Shown piece after piece: positions 13,331 to 21,641 of a DNA stretch of 64,000 nucleotides. Where the stretch lies: positions 1 through 64,000 of the IMG/VR virus record IMGVR_UViG_3300036766_001106. One strand, 5' to 3'. Source of the stretch: a virus. Made by a program: the position numbers and the translations under genes. The notes under the pieces were generated by a model. That model did not search any database and was not told where the DNA came from. It saw only the letters and a program-made list of their open reading frames with translations. The number at the start of each line of letters is the position of its first letter. The first letter of the stretch is position 1.

Positions 13331-13591
13331 ATGGGAACAGTCTATTTAATCCATTTTGATCGCCCTTACCACCACGCCCGGCATTATTTGGGCTACACCG
13401 ATGATCTACCGGCTCGTTTGGATCGGCACCTGGCCGGAAACGGCGGACGGCTGCTCCAGGTGGTCCGGGCCGCGGGCATCGGTTACCAGGTGGTACGAGC
13501 CTGGGAAGGGGACCGGGGCCTGGAACGAAAACTAAAAAAGCAGAAGGGGTCGCCCCGGCTGTGCCCTATCTGCAAGGGGCAGAAAACGTGA
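13331..13591 (+). CDS. Small GIY-YIG-superfamily nuclease-like protein (86 aa)
   Basis: The GIY-YIG fold is visible as TVYLIHFD (residues 3-10), HARHYLGYTDDL, the conserved Arg in PARLDRHLAG and the late Glu in GLERKLKKQKG. The protein ends with CPIC, half of a metal site. Proteins of this size are found in phages and mobile elements and may nick DNA, but the biological role of the small ones is uncertain. The ATG at 13331 lacks a ribosome binding site. An ATG two codons earlier (13325) is equally possible. The stop overlaps a GTG start of the next small gene. Confidence 0.8.
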   Translation: MGTVYLIHFDRPYHHARHYLGYTDDLPARLDRHLAGNGGRLLQVVRAAGIGYQVVRAWEGDRGLERKLKKQKGSPRLCPICKGQKT

Positions 13592-13707
13592 TCTGGTGGA
13601 AATGGTTCAATCGCACCCCCTGGGGGAACGATCCCACCTTATTGGACATAGTTCTCGACGTCGGCCTGATTCTCTTCATGGCCGCTATTTTGTTGACCTG
13701 CTGCTAG
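13588..13707 (+). CDS. Small membrane protein (39 aa)
   Basis: A GTG start inside the previous stop (GTGA) opens a 39-codon frame: a Trp-rich amphipathic start (IWWKWFNRTPWG) and then one transmembrane helix (VGLILFMAAILL) ending in Cys-Cys. It is not recognised. The coupled start and clear helix suggest that it is real. Confidence 0.5.
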   Translation: MIWWKWFNRTPWGNDPTLLDIVLDVGLILFMAAILLTCC

Positions 13708-13762
13708 TATAAAAAACCGGGTCCGCTAAGGGGTCGGCCAACCTTGAGGCGGCGCAAGAATG

Positions 13763-13809
13763 AAAAAGACGGCATTCGGGTGCCCGAACACCTGGATGTC
13801 GTCTTTTTT
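13763..13809 (+). terminator. Hairpin terminator ahead of the helicase gene
   Basis: AAAAAGACGGCAT (13763-13775) pairs with ATGTCGTCTTTTTT (13796-13809) with one mismatch, and an inner CGGG/CCCG stem lies between them. A T-run closes it. It separates the small genes after the repressor from the helicase. Confidence 0.7.
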
Positions 13810-13828
13810 ATTGCCCGAGTGGAGGGTT

Positions 13829-15202
13829 ATGGACCTTTGGTCCCATCAGGTTGAAGCAGTTCGATTCCTTGCTCCTCTCGGGGCCGGTGGTTGCTTCTTC
13901 GAGATGGGCTGCGGCAAGACCCGCGTGGCTTTGGAACTCCTGCGTCTCTGGGAAATGAACTTTGCCCTGGTGATAGCCCCGAAAACTGTGATGCAGGTCT
14001 GGGAGCGGGAAGCTAAGAAACACCTGGACGGTCATTTCTCGGTGACAGTCCTTAATGGCACCCTTCCGGCCCGAACTAAACAGGCCGAACAAGCTATGCG
14101 GCGCAAGGGGTCCCTCGTGGTGGTCAACTACGAGGCGGTTTGGTTGGAGCCCCTGGCGTCCTTGCTCAAGCGCGCTCTCCCTGGAGTGATAATCCTCGAT
14201 GAGGCCCACCGGATCAAGGCTCCTGGGGGGAAGTCCTCCCGGTTTTTAAAAGACTTGGGTAAGCTGGCCCGGCACCGCCTGGCGCTCACCGGGACACCCA
14301 TACCGCATTCCCCCCTAGATGCTTATGCCCTGTACCGTTTCCTTGATCCCAACATCTTCGGCTATTCCTTTACCCGCTTCCGGGCCCGGTATGCCGTCAT
14401 GGGGGGTTATGGGGGGTATGAAGTAAAGGGCTGGCAGAACTTGGAAGAGCTTCACGAGAAGATGTACCGGATAGCCTGCCGGGTGCGCTCTGAGGACGTA
14501 CTGGATCTCCCGGAGACCATGGATGAGGTTTTAACCTATAAGTTGAGCCCCAAGGCTACCAAGATTTACCGGGACTTGGAGAAACATCTTATCGCCGACA
14601 TCGAGACGGGCGAGGTCACCGCGGCGAACGCCATGGTCAAGCTGCTCCGCCTCCAACAGCTCACCGGAGGTTGGCTGAGGGCTGACGACAATGAGCACCC
14701 CGAACGGGTGGACACCGGCAAGGCCGATCTCCTGCAAGACCTCCTGGAGGGCATGACTTCTTCTGATGACCTATGGATAGACGTCACCAAAGAGCAGGTG
14801 GTCGTGTTCTGCCGGTTTCACCAGGACCTCGACTCAATCCTTGCTGCCTGTAAATCTCTGGGCATCATCTGTGCTGAACTCTCTGGCCGGCGCAGTGAAT
14901 TGTCCCTCTGGGAAAGTCGGGACGCCCAGGTCCTGGCGGCGCAGTTGCAGAGCGGGGGTCTGGGGATTGACCTGACCGCGGCCCGGTACTGCATCTTCTA
15001 CAGCCATGGCTTCTCCCTGGGCGACTATCAGCAGGCCCGGGCCCGGGTTCACCGGCCCGGACAGAGCCGTAAGGTCACCTATTACCACCTCTGTGCAGCC
15101 GGGACAGTGGACGAGAAAATCATCAGGGCCTTGGAGAACCGGGCCGACCTGGTCAAGTTCGTGATTGATGATCTGAGATGGGTATTCCTGAAGAAGAAAT
15201 GA
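13829..15202 (+). CDS. SNF2/DEAD-type helicase (457 aa)
   Basis: An ATP-driven superfamily-2 translocase. Walker A is FFEMGCGKTRVAL (Lys30), Walker B is VIILDEAHRIK (Asp124-His127), motif III is LTGTPIPHS. The C-terminal lobe has GLGIDLTAARYCIFYSHGFS and QQARARVHRPGQSRKVTYYH, typical of SNF2-like phage helicases. It likely remodels branched or protein-bound DNA in replication or recombination, next to the UvrD-like helicase gene. The start at 13829 after GGAGGG is preferred, because an upstream ATG at 13760 would translate the terminator hairpin. The length is normal and no motif is missing. Confidence 0.9.
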   Translation: MDLWSHQVEAVRFLAPLGAGGCFFEMGCGKTRVALELLRLWEMNFALVIAPKTVMQVWEREAKKHLDGHFSVTVLNGTLPARTKQAEQAMRRKGSLVVVNYEAVWLEPLASLLKRALPGVIILDEAHRIKAPGGKSSRFLKDLGKLARHRLALTGTPIPHSPLDAYALYRFLDPNIFGYSFTRFRARYAVMGGYGGYEVKGWQNLEELHEKMYRIACRVRSEDVLDLPETMDEVLTYKLSPKATKIYRDLEKHLIADIETGEVTAANAMVKLLRLQQLTGGWLRADDNEHPERVDTGKADLLQDLLEGMTSSDDLWIDVTKEQVVVFCRFHQDLDSILAACKSLGIICAELSGRRSELSLWESRDAQVLAAQLQSGGLGIDLTAARYCIFYSHGFSLGDYQQARARVHRPGQSRKVTYYHLCAAGTVDEKIIRALENRADLVKFVIDDLRWVFLKKK

Positions 15203-15208
15203 GGACCC

Positions 15209-15310
15209 ATGATGAAAGATCAAATTCTTGGTCTCACCCCGAATGTGTCAGAAAATATTCGGAAATCTGTAGGCAGAGAAGAGGGCAGCAAAAACAAGGA
15301 GTTTCACTGA
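15209..15310 (+). CDS. Possible small protein (33 aa)
   Basis: ATG-ATG at 15209 follows GAGGA right after the SNF2-type helicase stop. The frame encodes MMKDQILGLTPNVSENIRKS and ends one base before the UvrD-like start. It is plausible as a coupled small protein but has no recognisable feature. Confidence 0.35.
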   Translation: MMKDQILGLTPNVSENIRKSVGREEGSKNKEFH

Positions 15311-15311
15311 C

Positions 15312-18300
15312 GTGATTGGGCCTCCAGGGACAGGCAAAACCACTTACCTATCCCGCCAGGTGGAGCGGGCCGCGGAGAAGTACGGGGCCGACGGCGTTAT
15401 GGTGTGCTCATTCACCCGGGCGGCCGTGGCTGAGATGAACAGCCGGCAACTGCCCATCCCCAAGGAGCAGATCGGTACCCTCCACGCTATGGCCTACCAT
15501 GCCCTCGGGATGCCGAAGATAGCTGAGACCGCGCAATATTTGAAACAGTTTTCCGAGGAACACCCTGCCTATGAAATTGACGACCCCACCCGGGACGGGA
15601 TTGAGGATGGGTATTCTCAGGGGGGGAAGACTCCAGGGGCCAAATTCTTACAAGAATATTCCCGGCTCCGGTCGCTGATGCGCCCCCCCGACGCCTGGCC
15701 TGAGTCAGTCCAGGGTTTTGCCAGGGTGTGGGAGAAGTTCAAAGACGAGGTTCATGCCGTTGACTTCACCGATCTTATTTCGGTGTGCCTGAAAGAACAG
15801 ATTATGCCGAAGTTTGAGGCGGCTATCGGCATGTTCGATGAGGCCCAGGACTTCACCCCTCTCGAATTGGCCTTAGTAAGACTGTGGGGAAAGGACTTGG
15901 AGAAATTAATCCTGGTGGGGGACGGAGATCAGTGCCAGCCATCCGGAACGCTTGTGGAAACTACGCAGGGGCAAGCTCTAATTGAAGACCTTGACCCCGA
16001 GATTCACACATTGCAAACCTTTGATCGCCCTGGCAGCACCATTATCAGGCTTAAACGTCCACCTTCTGCATCGCATAGCTTTGAAAAAGCATGTCGAATT
16101 TATGACGGCATATTGGTAATGATAGCGGCTGGCCCTGCTAAATCGGAATATACCGCAGATCATCAATGCTTGGTGAGGTGGACCGAGGAAGCGAGAACAA
16201 AATGTGTCGTGTATTTAATGAAGCAGGGCCCTCGCTGGCGTATAGGCTGGTGCCAATTGTTCAAGGGAAGAGGGAAGCAACTTGGATTTCATTTAAGCGT
16301 GAGAGCCAGGCTAGAAAATGCTGATGCAGTGTGGATACTAAAAACTACTTCCAATAGACAAGATGCCTCATGGTGGGAGTCATTCTATGCTGCTCACTTT
16401 GGGATACCTCAGATAACCTTTAATCCAATTCAAAGCAGTATCCATTTTACTAAAGATTTTCTAGATAGCTTGTGGGCTATGCACGACATTAATTCTGATT
16501 TAACCAATAGAGCGTATGAATGTTTGGCATATTGCAATAAATCAATGCAGTATCCATTTTACAAGAAAAACAATAGAAACCATTGGGGGGGCAAAGCATC
16601 ATTAATGCTTGTCAGAGCAATTAATCTTGAACCTTATATTATGTCTGTTCCTGTCGATACGGGCGTCCTGGCCCCCACTTGGTATCCAATTCAAAAATCA
16701 ACGAGACATTATTTTGGAGAAGTCCATAGTTTAAATGTTAGGCCCCATCATTATTATATAGCTGACAAAATCATCACTCATAACTGCATTTATTCGTTCA
16801 AAGGCGCCGTCCCCCGCCTTGGCCTTGACCCCAGCATTCCTATTATCATTCTCAAACAATCATACCGAGTCTCACAGGCCGTCCATGAGTTTTCCGAGCA
16901 AGTAATCAACCTTATCCCCCCGGAAGAGCGGTTGCAACGGGAATACCTGCCTACTGCCGAGCCGGGCGAGGTGTTGGAGCTTAATGGAACCTATAAGCAT
17001 CCGGAGGCGTGGTTTGACGTGGTGCAAAAGCACCTGGACCAATATCAAACCGTGATGATCCTGGCTTCCTGCTCCTATATGCTGACTCCAATCATTCAGT
17101 TTCTCAAACAGGAAGCTATTCCCTACAGCAATACCTACCGTCGTAAGCGGCGGGATTGGAACCCCCTGATCCACACGACCCGGCAGACCACCGCCGCCAC
17201 TAGGGTGCGGGACTACTTTGCCGGTTGGCGCCGGAATCCCATGAACTGGACCGGCGGAGAGTTAGGTCGCTGGCTCCCCCTGGTGGCCAACGTTCTCAAG
17301 CGAGGGGGTAAGGAGAAGCTGGCCAATATTCTGTCAGATCAAGAAGCGCCCGTGGACTTGATCCATGAGGTTCTGCCAATGGAGCAGATGCAGGCGGCGG
17401 GGGCGGAGTGGATACTGGATCACCTTTCAGCGGCTCATCGTCCTGCTGAATACCATGTGCGGGTAGGGTTAAGGGCCTGGGAAGATTTGGAGATTGAACC
17501 GGCCTTGACCATAGGGACGGTGCATTGCTCGCCTTCAGATGAACTTATTCTAACAACAGACGGGTGGATACCCATTGGCAAATTAGACCCATCTTTTCAT
17601 AAAGTGGCTGGATATAATAAAAAAACAAATTCTTTACATTGGGGTGGAGACTGGAGAGGGAAGGAAAGAGATTGTTCAAACAAAAGGTATAACTTTAAAA
17701 TTAGTAAAAATAAGCATGTTGGCCCCCTGGTTGTGCTTGACACAGATATATCTATGACAAGAGTTACGCCTAACCATCTCATTCCCACAAGATTTAATGA
17801 TGATTTTATGGAAAAATATGTAGTTTATTTAATGAAACGAGCCAACTGGTGGAGGATTGGTATTTGCGTTTCCGCACATAGACCATATAGAAGTGGTGGG
17901 GTGAATGGCAGACTTGCAACGGAACAGGCTGATTTTGGATGGATTTTAGGAGTGTATGAGACAAGGAAAGAAGCTGTTATAGCAGAAGAAATTTTTAGAG
18001 GGAAGTATGGGATTACTGGATTAACATTTCAAGCTGCTAAAGCAAGAGCATTGAATGATGATGATTTGCATCATATTCACGATGAAATTAATGGAAGCAT
18101 AGACAAAAGAGTAACAAAACTATTAGAAGATTGCCATTTAAACGAAGAATGGCCACTTTATTCCAGAGCCCCCCTTCGTGGAGATGTAATTAAAAGGAAT
18201 ATGAGAGGTATTTTTGTAACAGAAGCAGCCAATTTAATAAAGCTATCTGGATATATAGACATGCTTGTTCCGCCAGAGGGGTTTGTTAGAAGCGACCCTG

Positions 18301-18632
18301 GTGGAAATAGCAAAAGAGGCTGCTGGACTCCTGCATTTATGAGAAGTGAAGTAACTATAGAAGATTACAATGGATATGTTTTTGGCATAGAGGTTCCACC
18401 TCATCATTATTATCTTTCGGGCGGGAATATTGTGCATAATTCAGTAAAAGGCGGGGAGGCCGACGCCGTGATCCTATTCGCTGACCTCTCTCCGGAAGCT
18501 GCCAAAGCAGTCCGCCAAGGCGAGATCGGCCCAACGGCCAGGATGTTTTTTGTTGGGGCGACCCGGGCGCGGACTTCGCTTTACTTGGGAAAAGCAGCTA
18601 ACTCGGGGTTTGCGTTGAAGTGGCCAGGGTAA
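15312..18632 (+). CDS. UvrD/Rep-like superfamily-1 helicase precursor with two inteins
   Basis: The precursor is 1106 residues. After removal of the two inteins the helicase is 517. Extein motifs are IGPPGTGKTTYLSRQ (Walker A, at the very N-terminus), SFTRAAVAEM, FDEAQDFTPLELALV (motif II) and LVGDGDQ/CIYSFKGAVPRLG (motif III, with intein 1 at the slash). LKQSYRVSQ (motif IV), IGTVH/SVKGGEADAVILF (motif V, with intein 2 at the slash) and FFVGATRARTSLYLG (motif VI) follow. Both inteins thus sit inside catalytic motifs, and the protein can work only after splicing. The GTG start at 15312 follows AAGGAG. The N-terminus lacks the usual helix before Walker A, which is common in phage members. The stop overlaps the VRR-NUC start (TAATG). 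Confidence 0.9.
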   Translation: MIGPPGTGKTTYLSRQVERAAEKYGADGVMVCSFTRAAVAEMNSRQLPIPKEQIGTLHAMAYHALGMPKIAETAQYLKQFSEEHPAYEIDDPTRDGIEDGYSQGGKTPGAKFLQEYSRLRSLMRPPDAWPESVQGFARVWEKFKDEVHAVDFTDLISVCLKEQIMPKFEAAIGMFDEAQDFTPLELALVRLWGKDLEKLILVGDGDQCQPSGTLVETTQGQALIEDLDPEIHTLQTFDRPGSTIIRLKRPPSASHSFEKACRIYDGILVMIAAGPAKSEYTADHQCLVRWTEEARTKCVVYLMKQGPRWRIGWCQLFKGRGKQLGFHLSVRARLENADAVWILKTTSNRQDASWWESFYAAHFGIPQITFNPIQSSIHFTKDFLDSLWAMHDINSDLTNRAYECLAYCNKSMQYPFYKKNNRNHWGGKASLMLVRAINLEPYIMSVPVDTGVLAPTWYPIQKSTRHYFGEVHSLNVRPHHYYIADKIITHNCIYSFKGAVPRLGLDPSIPIIILKQSYRVSQAVHEFSEQVINLIPPEERLQREYLPTAEPGEVLELNGTYKHPEAWFDVVQKHLDQYQTVMILASCSYMLTPIIQFLKQEAIPYSNTYRRKRRDWNPLIHTTRQTTAATRVRDYFAGWRRNPMNWTGGELGRWLPLVANVLKRGGKEKLANILSDQEAPVDLIHEVLPMEQMQAAGAEWILDHLSAAHRPAEYHVRVGLRAWEDLEIEPALTIGTVHCSPSDELILTTDGWIPIGKLDPSFHKVAGYNKKTNSLHWGGDWRGKERDCSNKRYNFKISKNKHVGPLVVLDTDISMTRVTPNHLIPTRFNDDFMEKYVVYLMKRANWWRIGICVSAHRPYRSGGVNGRLATEQADFGWILGVYETRKEAVIAEEIFRGKYGITGLTFQAAKARALNDDDLHHIHDEINGSIDKRVTKLLEDCHLNEEWPLYSRAPLRGDVIKRNMRGIFVTEAANLIKLSGYIDMLVPPEGFVRSDPGGNSKRGCWTPAFMRSEVTIEDYNGYVFGIEVPPHHYYLSGGNIVHNSVKGGEADAVILFADLSPEAAKAVRQGEIGPTARMFFVGATRARTSLYLGKAANSGFALKWPG
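15933..16784 (+). mobile_element. Intein 1 (284 aa) at helicase motif III, with GIY-YIG-like core
   Basis: It starts with Cys (CQPSGTLVETTQGQALIEDL, block A), has block B in YTADHQCLVRW and ends PHHYYIADKIITHN, followed by Cys as first extein residue. The central region begins VVYLMKQGPRWRIG and continues with Arg in SVRARLEN and Glu in WWESFYAAHFGI, a pattern like the GIY-YIG nuclease fold and not LAGLIDADG or HNH. The DNA is visibly more AT-rich than the flanking extein. All splicing residues are present, so splicing should work. Homing activity is unknown. Confidence 0.9.
17526..18440 (+). mobile_element. Intein 2 (305 aa) at helicase motif V, with GIY-YIG-like core
   Basis: It starts with Cys (CSPSDELILTTDGWIPIGKL), has block B MTRVTPNHLIP and ends PHHYYLSGGNIVHN, followed by Ser as first extein residue. 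The core VVYLMKRANWWRIG, Arg in NGRLATEQAD and Glu in AEEIFRGKYGITGLTF parallels intein 1. The later IFVTEAANLIKLSGYIDMLV also matches the corresponding part of intein 1. Thus the two are related, although they sit in different motifs. It is AT-rich compared with the extein. Confidence 0.9.
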
Positions 18633-18925
18633 TGGAAATGACCAGCGAGAAATCCAGAATCGATGCCATCCGACGCTACCTCAAGAGCATCGGAGCCAAG
18701 ACGCACAAGACCCATGGGGGACCATGCGGCCACGCGGGGGCTCCGGACATTCTTGGAGCCTATGCGGGCCGCCCTCTAGCTCTTGAGGTTAAAAAACCCG
18801 GGGGGCGGTTGACAAGATTGCAGATCAAAGAACTGGCTGAATGGGAGAAGGCCGGGGCCATATCCGGCCAGGTTGAATCGGTGCAAGATGTGAAAAACTT
18901 ATTAAAAGGAGAGATCCATGGCTAA
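18632..18925 (+). CDS. VRR-NUC-type PD-(D/E)XK nuclease (97 aa)
   Basis: GAPDILGAYAGRPLALEVKK carries the Asp and E-x-K of the PD-(D/E)XK site, then a Gly-Gly-Arg turn and a helix with Gln (LTRLQIKELAEWEKAG), as in VRR-NUC phage nucleases, which cut branched or replication DNA. The start at 18632 overlaps the helicase stop (TAATG). The genes for helicases and nuclease in one run suggest a recombination or repair unit. The family's exact substrate in phages is rarely known. Confidence 0.85.
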   Translation: MEMTSEKSRIDAIRRYLKSIGAKTHKTHGGPCGHAGAPDILGAYAGRPLALEVKKPGGRLTRLQIKELAEWEKAGAISGQVESVQDVKNLLKGEIHG

Positions 18926-19112
18926 AGATGAAGAGTATCGAGTGCAGGTCAATGCTGTTTTTATCATGAAGGGGAAAGACAAAATGGACGCCTTGGGCAA
19001 GGTTACTCAGGCTATCAGCTTGCTCAGGCCGGCGGGTTGTGTGGACCGGGAAATCAAGTGGAGTGGGGTTGTTGAGCCGAAAGGAGCACCCCCGGCCCCG
19101 GAGAAGGTGTAG
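18918..19112 (+). CDS. Hypothetical protein (64 aa)
   Basis: MAKDEEYRVQVNAVFIMKGK starts a small alpha/beta protein. It overlaps the end of the nuclease gene by eight bases and follows AAAGGAGAGATCC. No motif is recognised. Confidence 0.6.
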   Translation: MAKDEEYRVQVNAVFIMKGKDKMDALGKVTQAISLLRPAGCVDREIKWSGVVEPKGAPPAPEKV

Positions 19113-19143
19113 ATGGCGATTCCAACCGAAGGAGGTTTGAGAG

Positions 19144-19545
19144 ATGCAACACGCCCGTAAAGACTATGACCGGATTCAAGACGCGGCCTTCATCGTCACC
19201 ACCATTCTTTGTCCCAATTCCCAACCGGGTTGTCCCGGTGACTGCCCTGGCTGTCTTAACGGGACCTTTGAGGATGGTGTTATGGTTTTCCGGTGCAACG
19301 AGTGTGGCCAGGAGGCCGGTCGGGGAGCTTTCGAGTCAGAACGGGTCGGCGGTATCCCCAAAGACGAGCCGGTCTTCCTGCTTCGGGCCAAAGATAAGGT
19401 GGCTTCGATGGTGGTGGGCTATTGGGCCGCACAGGCGGCCCAGGCTGGGGCCGATCCCCGGATGGTGTGGGCCGCCCTCAACCATGCCGAGGCTATGGCA
19501 TCATGGCCAGCCAAGCAGGTCCCGGATATGCCAGAGGACGCCTGA
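19144..19545 (+). CDS. Cys-rich zinc-binding protein (133 aa)
   Basis: It has CPNSQPGCPGDCPGC near residue 23 and CNECGQEAG near 51, enough Cys for one or two zinc sites. The C-terminal half is helical (MVVGYWAAQAAQAGADPRMV, AALNHAEAMASWPAKQVPD). It is not recognised. The start follows GGAGGTTTGAG, and the stop overlaps the next ATG (TGATG). Confidence 0.65.
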   Translation: MQHARKDYDRIQDAAFIVTTILCPNSQPGCPGDCPGCLNGTFEDGVMVFRCNECGQEAGRGAFESERVGGIPKDEPVFLLRAKDKVASMVVGYWAAQAAQAGADPRMVWAALNHAEAMASWPAKQVPDMPEDA

Positions 19546-19715
19546 TGTCCAGCCTTAGCCGCACCTTCATCCGTCGGGCCGCCCGGGACCAGGGAAAGAT
19601 GGGCCATTCTCCCGAGCCGCATAAGACCCGGAATAGCACCTACTTTTTAAAGGCCAAAGCCCGGCGGCGTCGTGCCTCCAAGATCGCCCGCCTGGCCCGG
19701 AGAGTGCAGAGATGA
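19545..19715 (+). CDS. Very basic small protein (56 aa)
   Basis: SSLSRTFIRRAARDQGKMGH and AKARRRRASKIARLARRVQR make it strongly basic, so it likely binds nucleic acid. Its start overlaps the stop of the previous gene, and its own stop overlaps the next start. It is not recognised. Confidence 0.55.
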   Translation: MSSLSRTFIRRAARDQGKMGHSPEPHKTRNSTYFLKAKARRRRASKIARLARRVQR

Positions 19716-19954
19716 GCAAAAAGAATGCCCTCAACCACCAGACCGTCCAGACCATCATTAACGATTACCTGCAGGCCGTACGTTTGGTGCATGGCGACAA
19801 CCGGACCGAGCAGACTGAGGTGACTTACCGGAAGGGTTGGTTTTATATCCGACACCCCTGGTACACCCCGGAGACCTTAAGTGTTCCCTACCGGCCCCAT
19901 GAAATCAAAGAACTCACCGCGGAGCTCCGGATGAAGATTTCCGCAAAGGGCTGA
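19712..19954 (+). CDS. Hypothetical protein (80 aa)
   Basis: MSKKNALNHQTVQTIINDYL then a beta-rich segment (TEVTYRKGWFYIRHPWY) and a C-terminal helix. It is not recognised. The ATG lies in an ATGA overlap with the basic protein gene. Confidence 0.6.
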   Translation: MSKKNALNHQTVQTIINDYLQAVRLVHGDNRTEQTEVTYRKGWFYIRHPWYTPETLSVPYRPHEIKELTAELRMKISAKG

Positions 19955-19959
19955 CAGTG

Positions 19960-20196
19960 ATGACGATGGAAACCCAGATTAACTACCACAGGCCACCGCA
20001 ATCCTCCAATGGCCCCCTGGGTCGGAACCAAGACGGGATGCTCACCAAGCCGGCCGCCCAGCACAGGCGCGGTGAGTTAAGGGTACGGAGCGGATTCTGG
20101 CCTTTCGGCATGACCGGCCTAATCTCGTCATCAGGCGTGAAGCCCCGGGACGTGACTCCGGGGCAGACTTTAAAAGGAGGATTTGGTGGAAGATAA
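19960..20196 (+). CDS. Doubtful frame (78 codons)
   Basis: The frame has an ATG just after the previous stop, but its composition is poor and its last codons overlap the start of the next gene. A hairpin (GCCCCGG at 20142, CCGGGGC at 20158) lies inside it just before the next ribosome binding site. It may be a leader region and not a gene. Confidence 0.25.
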   Translation: MTMETQINYHRPPQSSNGPLGRNQDGMLTKPAAQHRRGELRVRSGFWPFGMTGLISSSGVKPRDVTPGQTLKGGFGGR

Positions 20197-20833
20197 TCTT
20201 ACAACTCAGCTTTCCGAAAATGAAAAAGCGGAACTGAAAACCCTTGAAGGCATTATTCAACAGGAGATGGGATCCTTCATGGCTGTCGGCAATGCTTTGC
20301 TCACGATTCGAGACAACAAACTCTATAGGGAACAATATCAATCATTCAATGAATACAGCAAAGCAAAGTGGGGGATAGATAGGAGTTATGCGGGTAGGTT
20401 AATAAGGGGGTCCCAGGTGGCGGCCAATTTAGGTGGCCAAATGATACAAGAGAGCAAAGATGGTGCCCACGGGCACCAACTTTATACCCCTTGTGAAATC
20501 CAGCCAATTCACGAACGCCAAATCCGCCCCCTTACCGTCCTTGAGCCAGACCAACAATGCGAGGTATGGGAGGAAGCCGTGAGGTCCGCGGATGGCAAGG
20601 TCGTCACATTTAAGCAGGTCAAGGCGTTGGTTGAGGCAAGAGTCGGTCCCCCTCCCCCCAAACCTGTCAAACCCAGAGACCCCTACGCCTACTCCGATGC
20701 CAATGCCTTCGTAACCATGGCCATAATCAATCTGGAAAGAATTAGGGATGATGATCCCTTGAGGGTTGACGCCCTGGGTCGAATTTCAAAATGGATTCAA
20801 GAGAAACTAACCATTTGGACTAAAGGAGAATGA
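20186..20833 (+). CDS. Phage/plasmid protein with DUF3102-like domain (215 aa)
   Basis: The N-terminal half has the pattern MGSFMAVGNALLTIRDNKLY then YQSFNEYSKAKWGIDRSYAG, seen in phage and plasmid proteins with a KilA- or ParB-region context (DUF3102-like). A Pro-rich linker (PPPPKPVKPRDP) and a helical end follow. The function is not known. A role in DNA binding or partitioning is inferred from the next gene. The start is GTG 20186 (or TTG 20183) after AAAAGGAGG. The next gene begins two bases past its stop. Confidence 0.65.
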   Translation: MEDNLTTQLSENEKAELKTLEGIIQQEMGSFMAVGNALLTIRDNKLYREQYQSFNEYSKAKWGIDRSYAGRLIRGSQVAANLGGQMIQESKDGAHGHQLYTPCEIQPIHERQIRPLTVLEPDQQCEVWEEAVRSADGKVVTFKQVKALVEARVGPPPPKPVKPRDPYAYSDANAFVTMAIINLERIRDDDPLRVDALGRISKWIQEKLTIWTKGE

Positions 20834-20834
20834 C

Positions 20835-21641
20835 ATGGCAAAAGTTTTAGAAACAAACAATTATGGCAAGTTCGTATTGTCGCCGTTTAACCGGGAAGTA
20901 AAAAAGACATGGCGCCTTGAACAGTCCCTACTCAAGTATGGGTGGCTTGATGAATACCCAATGCCTGTTTTCAGACTACCTGATGGCTTGCTACGGATAG
21001 AAGATGGCCACAACCGTTTCTATTCGGCCCGCAAACACGGCATCCCTGTCAAATATATCGAAACCAAGAGCCAGATAACCCAGGCCGAGAGGGATGGAAC
21101 CCATACCACCTGGAGTCTCCAAGACTATCTGTGGTCTTTCGCCCAGAACAATTTTGAGGCTTATCAGGCCGTATTTGACTACCACAGGAAAACCGGAATC
21201 AAGTTGAACGCCTGTATCTCCATGTTAAGTGGGTTGAGTGCCGGGTCAGGTAACTGGAGAAAGCAATTCAAAGAAGGTACTTACCGTTTAGGTGATCCGG
21301 CCCATGCAAACCTTGTCGCGGACCTCGTGGCCCATTGCAGGAAACATGAATTCCTCTACTGGAACGATACGCCTTTTGTCAATGCCCTCTCTAAAATCGC
21401 CTGGGCCGAAGTTTTTAATCCACATGTTTTGAAGAACAAGATAACCGCGTTCCCCGAGCAAATGAAGAAGCACGGGAAAAGAGAGGAATATGTCGATATG
21501 CTGGAGACGATTTACAACCGCTATAGCAAAGACCTGGTGCCTTTGGCTATTAAGGCAGAGGAAGCCGCCAGGAAAAGAGAGCTTGGAAGAGGAACGCCCA
21601 AAGCCAAAACCAACGCCCTGGCGTCCCAAGTGCACGTGTGA
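20835..21641 (+). CDS. ParB/sulfiredoxin-fold protein (268 aa)
   Basis: LRIEDGHNRFYSARKHGIPV matches the ParB/Srx motif (G-H-x-R), which forms a phosphate-binding loop that can bind CTP or cut DNA. The N-terminal part (FNREVKKTWRLEQSLLKYGW) is typical of the ParB N-terminal domain. The rest is helical and basic at the end. Together with the preceding DUF3102-like gene it may take part in partitioning or in regulating replication. No ParA ATPase is encoded in the window. Confidence 0.75.
   Translation: MAKVLETNNYGKFVLSPFNREVKKTWRLEQSLLKYGWLDEYPMPVFRLPDGLLRIEDGHNRFYSARKHGIPVKYIETKSQITQAERDGTHTTWSLQDYLWSFAQNNFEAYQAVFDYHRKTGIKLNACISMLSGLSAGSGNWRKQFKEGTYRLGDPAHANLVADLVAHCRKHEFLYWNDTPFVNALSKIAWAEVFNPHVLKNKITAFPEQMKKHGKREEYVDMLETIYNRYSKDLVPLAIKAEEAARKRELGRGTPKAKTNALASQVHV

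Noticed and set aside
15312-15932. N-terminal truncation of the UvrD-like helicase
   Set aside because: Walker A lies at residue 3, but phage members often begin this way and the ribosome binding site fits the GTG at 15312.
20142-20164. Intrinsic terminator before the DUF3102-like gene
   Set aside because: The seven-base stem has no T-run and lies just ahead of a ribosome binding site, so it is at most a leader hairpin.
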